Source of the DNA: Companilactobacillus ginsenosidimutans
Lineage (GTDB): Bacteria > Bacillota > Bacilli > Lactobacillales > Lactobacillaceae
Assembly: GCF_001050475.1 (NCBI RefSeq)
Contig: NZ_CP012034.1
Coordinates: 186,001 to 250,000 of the forward strand
DNA length: 64,000 nucleotides
Direction of reading: 5' to 3'
The notes beneath the pieces were generated by a model that saw only the letters and a program-made list of their open reading frames with translations, was not told where the DNA came from and did no database searches. Each line of letters begins with the position of its first letter. Positions within the stretch are counted from its first letter, which is position 1. Positions 61,158 through 64,000 of the stretch are shown here, one piece after another. The translations under genes were made by a program, and so were the position numbers.

Positions 61158-61592
61158 GTGAGCATCATTAGATCAGGAACGAAGAAACGAATTGAAGAAA
61201 TTTTACGTGACTATCCTAAGATGGATAGATATATCCATGATAGAAGAGAAGAATTAATGTTTCCAACCAAGTCAGAAGATGAAAATGTAGGCGGTGGCAA
61301 GTCATCTAAGATTTCTAAGCCACAAGAACAGATGCTTATTACTATTGACGAGGACAAGCAACTAAAAGCCTTGGAACGTGAGCAAGAAGCAGTAGAAATC
61401 AGCTTAGCTGATAGCGATGCCGACACTAATGTCATTGCTGAAGAATTATATTTCAAGGAACATCCAAAGTATCAAATGGATGGATTGATTGAAGACGAGC
61501 TAATATATTGCGGACGTACTCAAGCATTCCAAAAGAAGTCTAAATTGATTAGAAGAATTGCAAAAGAAATGGGACTATATGATCCCTATTAA
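61158..61592 (+). CDS. RinA-like (DUF722) late transcription activator
   Basis: The protein is about 144 residues, of the RinA/DUF722 group that switches on phage packaging genes. The family order is visible: KKRIEEILRDYPKMDRYIHD, REELMFPTKSEDENVGGGKS, a coiled region TIDEDKQLKALEREQEAVEI, and an HTH-like end (AFQKKSKLIRRIAKEMGL). The start is unsure: GTG 61158 lies too close to AGGAAGG, and an ATT at 61167 would be better spaced. It is the last early gene before the packaging region. Confidence 0.82.
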   Translation: MSIIRSGTKKRIEEILRDYPKMDRYIHDRREELMFPTKSEDENVGGGKSSKISKPQEQMLITIDEDKQLKALEREQEAVEISLADSDADTNVIAEELYFKEHPKYQMDGLIEDELIYCGRTQAFQKKSKLIRRIAKEMGLYDPY

Positions 61593-61914
61593 ACCGTACT
61601 AATTGCGTACGCACAGACCCTATTTAAGAGTTAAATTAGTAGTATAGAAAGTTAGCGAAATACTGGCTTTCTTCTCATATATATTAACTACGACGATTCA
61701 ATAAAGGCATGCAGAATGTTAATCAGTAGAGAGTCGAAGAAACAGATCTAGACAAGGATAGTCTATAAAACCAAAATAAAAAATAAAATATTTAACACAA
61801 AGACAGCCTGTCTCTAACTGCAGAACGATCTTTAAAAAAACGACAACGTGAGTAAACACGTAATAATCTAGCTCAACGCTATTAATGCCTGCTTATGATA
61901 ACGGCGTGGCATTG

Positions 61915-61959
61915 TGGGGATACTGGCGTACGACAGTGGTTCGATTCCACTGATCCTCA
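61915..61959 (+). other. tRNA-like minihelix (acceptor plus T arm)
   Basis: GGGGAT pairs with ATCCTC (one wobble pair) around a perfect T arm AGTGG-TTCGATT-CCACT with the standard T loop. Only 12-13 bases stand where the D and anticodon arms should be. It is probably a tRNA remnant. Confidence 0.4.
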
Positions 61960-62013
61960 TTGGATATACATACCGGGAGTGTATCCATCCCTTAATCATA
62001 GAATCCTCCTCGG

Positions 62014-62083
62014 TGGGATGTATCCAGTGGTGTGGATATACTATACGCTAGCAAGTATGCAGGCTCGATTCCTGCCATCCCAA
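62014..62083 (+). other. tRNA-like cloverleaf with abnormal anticodon arm
   Basis: The element is 70 bases. The acceptor TGGGATG pairs with CATCCCA, the D arm is TCCA/TGGA, and the T arm is GCAGG/CCTGC with loop CTCGATT; the end base is A. The anticodon arm does not form a 5-bp stem with a 7-base loop; ATACT and AGTAT would leave an 11-base loop. It is either a decayed tRNA or a special tRNA-like RNA. Confidence 0.4.
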
Positions 62084-62088
62084 TATTA

Positions 62089-62150
62089 ACCGTGGTGGTG
62101 GTAGCCACGGTATTAACTAAGTCACTCTTAACGGGGGTGGCTTTTTATTT
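62089..62150 (+). terminator. Hairpins and probable terminator
   Basis: A first hairpin ACCGTGG / CCACGGT is followed by a second, AGTCAC / GTGGCT, with a run of five T. They lie right after the tRNA-like element. The rest of 61593-62215, apart from the tRNA-like parts, shows no gene. Confidence 0.55.
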
Positions 62151-62215
62151 ACCCTATGATATTAATACCCAAATTACTTGATTAATTTATTGCTTTACTA
62201 CATAATAATGTTGTA

Positions 62216-62252
62216 AATAAAAAGCCAACACCTAGTGGAATAGGTATTGGCT
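62216..62252 (-). terminator. Terminator of the leftward toxin-like RNA
   Basis: AAGCCAACACCTA pairs with TAGGTATTGGCT (one wobble pair) around GTGGAA. Read leftward it is followed by TTTTTATTT. It fits the shared terminator of Fst/holin-like type I toxin loci. Confidence 0.7.
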
Positions 62253-62288
62253 GGTAGCCCGTTAAAGACGGTGACTTAGGTATAACTA

Positions 62289-62336
62289 AAAATAACTGTT
62301 TAACCTGTCAAAGTTAAGAGACGGTTATTTTTTTTG
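62289..62336 (+). terminator. Terminator of a rightward RNA, possible antitoxin RNA
   Basis: AATAACTGT pairs with ACGGTTATT (one wobble pair), with a further TTAAC / GTTAA inside, followed by eight T. A rightward RNA ending here would overlap the leftward toxin mRNA. Confidence 0.6.
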
Positions 62337-62337
62337 A

Positions 62338-62409
62338 TTAAATTTTAGTATGATAACTGTTAATGTTGAAAATGAAATCATCAACATTAAAGCTTGATAC
62401 ACGCTCATA
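62338..62409 (-). CDS. Putative holin-like type I toxin peptide
   Basis: A 23-residue frame, MSVYQALMLMISFSTLTVII plus LKF, starts at ATG 62409 with AAAGG upstream. It matches the short hydrophobic 'putative holin-like toxin' peptides of lactobacilli (MSV-x-x-ALMLMISF). These kill by membrane damage and are held off by an antisense RNA. Typical members end in a basic tail. Here one extra T in a TTTT run would cut off a tail NQKK, so the copy may be weakened. It lies opposite to the phage genes. Confidence 0.65.
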   Translation of the reverse strand, partial: YERVSSFNVDDFIFNINSYHTKI

Positions 62410-62590
62410 TTAACCTTTCTCAAGGTAACACTCACTATTAATCATAGGCATCACCTCATTTTTATATGAAGATTAGCCACCATCTTAACTTGCTACAGCG
62501 AAATTATATCATAGAGCATTACTTTAACCGGTAGTGCTTTTTATTTTGCATCGCTAATTATAGCGGTGCTTTTTTATTGGAGGAAACAGT

Positions 62591-62785
62591 ATGGATAGTA
62601 AAAAATTTTTTATAATGGCAGTAATATGCTCGGCTCTTTCTTTGTTAATGATTCTTATGTTTTATCTAACTACAGATAGCATAATTGGGAAGATCTTATT
62701 TATTTTGATTGCTGTTGTTTCATCAATCTTTTATACATATCAGGGAATCACATATTATAAACAATTTGTAAAGGACAGAAAATAA
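62591..62785 (+). CDS. Small membrane protein
   Basis: The 64-residue protein has two membrane segments (FFIMAVICSALSLLMILMFY and GKILFILIAVVSSIFYTY) and a basic tail. It has GGAGG upstream. It sits between the toxin-like locus and the HNH gene. No family is recognised. Confidence 0.6.
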   Translation: MDSKKFFIMAVICSALSLLMILMFYLTTDSIIGKILFILIAVVSSIFYTYQGITYYKQFVKDRK

Positions 62786-62786
62786 T

Positions 62787-62969
62787 ATGAATAATAACAA
62801 TACATCGCACATAGGTTTTTTAGAACTACTCACTCTCATCTTTGTGGTTGCTAAGCTGCTATCATTCATCACGTGGTCATGGTGGTTAGTCTTCTTACCA
62901 ATCATACTTAAAGTAGTGTTAAGTCTTATTGTTGGTGTCATCAATGGTATTGCCAATGTTGATGAGTAG
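62787..62969 (+). CDS. Small membrane protein
   Basis: The 60-residue protein has two membrane segments (FLELLTLIFVVAKLLSFITW and FLPIILKVVLSLIVGVINGI). It resembles short membrane proteins often found before the packaging genes of Lactobacillus phages. It starts one base after the previous stop and its end overlaps the HNH gene. Confidence 0.65.
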   Translation: MNNNNTSHIGFLELLTLIFVVAKLLSFITWSWWLVFLPIILKVVLSLIVGVINGIANVDE

Positions 62970-63465
62970 ATGTAAACATCTTGGTTGCCATACATTAGTA
63001 CCACGTGAACAAGTATTCTGTGATGCCCATAAGAGCGATATACAACTCTATGAGCAACGTAAGGAAGAACAACGTAAACATATCAAGAGACATACCAAGT
63101 CTTATAACAAGCAAGTACGTAGTCAATCAGAAGAACGAAGACAACGTGAGTCGTTCTATCATTCAAAGCAATGGAAGAAGATACGTGAGTATGTATTAAC
63201 GAGGGACAATTACTTATGCCAGTATTGCCTAAGGTTCGGCATCATTAGACCAAGCAAGACGGTAGATCACATTGTTCCTGGTCAAGTTGCTCCAGATTTG
63301 ATAACGGATGTGGATAATCTGTCAACGATTTGTTATTCATGCCATAGACGAAAGACGGAATGGGAACAAGGATTTTATAAGACTGGTTATAGAAATGATA
63401 AGCAAAAAGTTAAAAAAGATATTTTATTGAAAAATATTTCTGACTTACCCAATTTTTCAAAATAG
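62962..63465 (+). CDS. Phage HNH endonuclease
   Basis: The protein is about 167 residues. An N-terminal zinc-binding part (CKHLGCHTLVPREQVFCDAH) and a basic, Arg/Gln-rich linker precede the HNH core. In the core, LTRDNYLCQYCLRFG gives the first Cys pair, TVDHIVPG the catalytic Asp-His, and LSTICYSCHRRKTEWE the second Cys pair and last His. In cos phages an HNH protein next to the terminase is needed for genome cutting during packaging. The start is ATG 62962, overlapping the previous stop. Confidence 0.9.
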   Translation: MSRCKHLGCHTLVPREQVFCDAHKSDIQLYEQRKEEQRKHIKRHTKSYNKQVRSQSEERRQRESFYHSKQWKKIREYVLTRDNYLCQYCLRFGIIRPSKTVDHIVPGQVAPDLITDVDNLSTICYSCHRRKTEWEQGFYKTGYRNDKQKVKKDILLKNISDLPNFSK

Positions 63466-63530
63466 CCCCCGGCCTACTGTCGCAAGGGAGACAGCTCGCA
63501 CAGTGGGCATGAGCTAAAAAAATAACCCCA
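63466..63530. other. GC-rich hairpin region, candidate cos site
   Basis: The 50-base stretch after the HNH stop is far richer in G and C than its surroundings. It holds CTGTC / GACAG and CTACTGT / ACAGTGG inverted repeats. Its place between HNH and terminase small subunit genes is where cos lies in many phages of this type. Confidence 0.4.
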
Positions 63531-63562
63531 AAATCAAAAGTTTTTACCTAGGAGGTGATGAT

Positions 63563-64000
63563 ATGAAGCAACCAAATGCAGGGCGGAAGCGCAATTTAGC
63601 AGTAGTAGATCCAAAGCATCCAGAGCAGAACAAGAATAAAGAGGCCCTAATAGAGGCAAATAAGAAATTAAATGAGCTTGATGAAAAACCACCTGCACAC
63701 TTGCCGAAATATGCAAAACAATTATGGAAAGAGTTGGCTCCTGAATTAAATAAGGTAGGTATGGTTACATCCTTAGACAGTACTAACTTTGAATTGTTTT
63801 GTATGCAATATCAAGAACATCGTGATGCAGTTAATGCTATAAAGAAATATGGAAGTGTATATGAGGATTCAAATGGGAATTTGAAAAAGAATCCAGCCGT
63901 TAACGTTGCTGATACAGCTACAAAAAATTTAAGATCACTAGGCATGATTTTAGGTATCGATTATAATTCACGTTCACAGAACGCTAATACGGAATCGGAT
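63563..64000 (+). CDS. terS: Terminase small subunit (P27 family), cut by window end
   Basis: The frame runs from ATG 63563, after a strong GGAGGTGATG site, to the window edge without a stop (146 codons). The start is KQPNAGRKRNLAVVDPKHPE, then KPPAHLPKYAKQLWKELAPE and LRSLGMILGIDYNSRSQ, the usual course of P27-type terminase small subunits. It recognises the packaging site on phage DNA. The large subunit, portal and structural genes are expected to the right. Confidence 0.9.
   Translation, partial: MKQPNAGRKRNLAVVDPKHPEQNKNKEALIEANKKLNELDEKPPAHLPKYAKQLWKELAPELNKVGMVTSLDSTNFELFCMQYQEHRDAVNAIKKYGSVYEDSNGNLKKNPAVNVADTATKNLRSLGMILGIDYNSRSQNANTESD

Noticed and set aside
1-64000. CRISPR arrays or insertion sequences
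   Set aside because: No array of regularly spaced repeats and no transposase frame was seen. The only mobile element found is the prophage.

Overview
This 64 kb window reads as the chromosome of a low-GC Gram-positive lactic acid bacterium in the family Lactobacillaceae. The evidence is the araBDA gene order, an Enterococcus-type NADH peroxidase, a C69 dipeptidase, WxL-like and NEAT-like surface proteins, many TTG/GTG starts behind strong AGGAGG sites, and a siphovirus prophage of lactobacillus type. A Companilactobacillus-like species is my guess. It is inference and not shown by any single marker.

Region 1 (1-44.5 kb) is host chromosome. It opens with the end of the L-arabinose operon (araB, araD, araA). 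A WxL-like surface protein gene broken by a one-base frameshift and a lipoprotein gene follow. Next come small accessory operons: a GyrI-like binding protein with an M50-like membrane protease and a glutamine amidotransferase; a MarR regulator with its palindromic operator, a PaiA-like acetyltransferase and a B3/4-domain protein; DUF2252 overlapping polyphosphate kinase; an aldo/keto reductase; a zinc-sensor ArsR with a cation diffusion transporter; an NfsA-like nitroreductase; and a MacAB-like ABC exporter. From 21 to 36 kb lie a deoxyribosyltransferase-like gene, a sugar acetyltransferase, a Cof phosphatase, two short peptide genes, tRNA-Gln(CTG), peptidase and transport genes, glyA, a secreted nuclease, npr, a NEAT-like protein, htpX-lemA and a beta-lactamase-fold protein. 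From 36 to 43 kb a two-gene membrane glycosyltransferase module is present twice in tandem, bracketed by two small, distantly similar proteins.

Region 2 (44.6 kb to the end) is the left part of a prophage that runs out of the window. The leftward lysogeny module holds integrase, an Ltp-type superinfection-exclusion protein, an ImmA protease and a CI-like repressor. A switch region with three related 18-bp operators separates it from the rightward early genes: two paralogous Cro-like proteins each next to a different reverse-oriented cargo gene, a Rha/KilAC antirepressor, many tiny ORFs, and a replication module (Gp157, helicase, AAA ATPase, SSB-like protein, Prim-Pol, VapE). A dense iteron cluster after VapE is the probable phage origin. 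Then come a VRR-NUC nuclease, a third reverse-oriented cargo gene between near-identical 17-bp repeats, a methylase-like protein, PnuC, decayed genes, and a RinA-type late activator. A 0.7 kb non-coding stretch carries tRNA-like remnants and a type I toxin-antitoxin-like locus. It is followed by HNH endonuclease and the start of the terminase small subunit. The order HNH-terS suggests a cos-packaging phage.

The most interesting unexplained structure is the repeated cassette design in the prophage early region: a paralogous HTH gene facing an exchangeable reverse-strand cargo gene (48.2-48.9 and 49.9-50.6 kb), plus a third reverse-strand cargo gene flanked by short repeats (58.2-58.8 kb).
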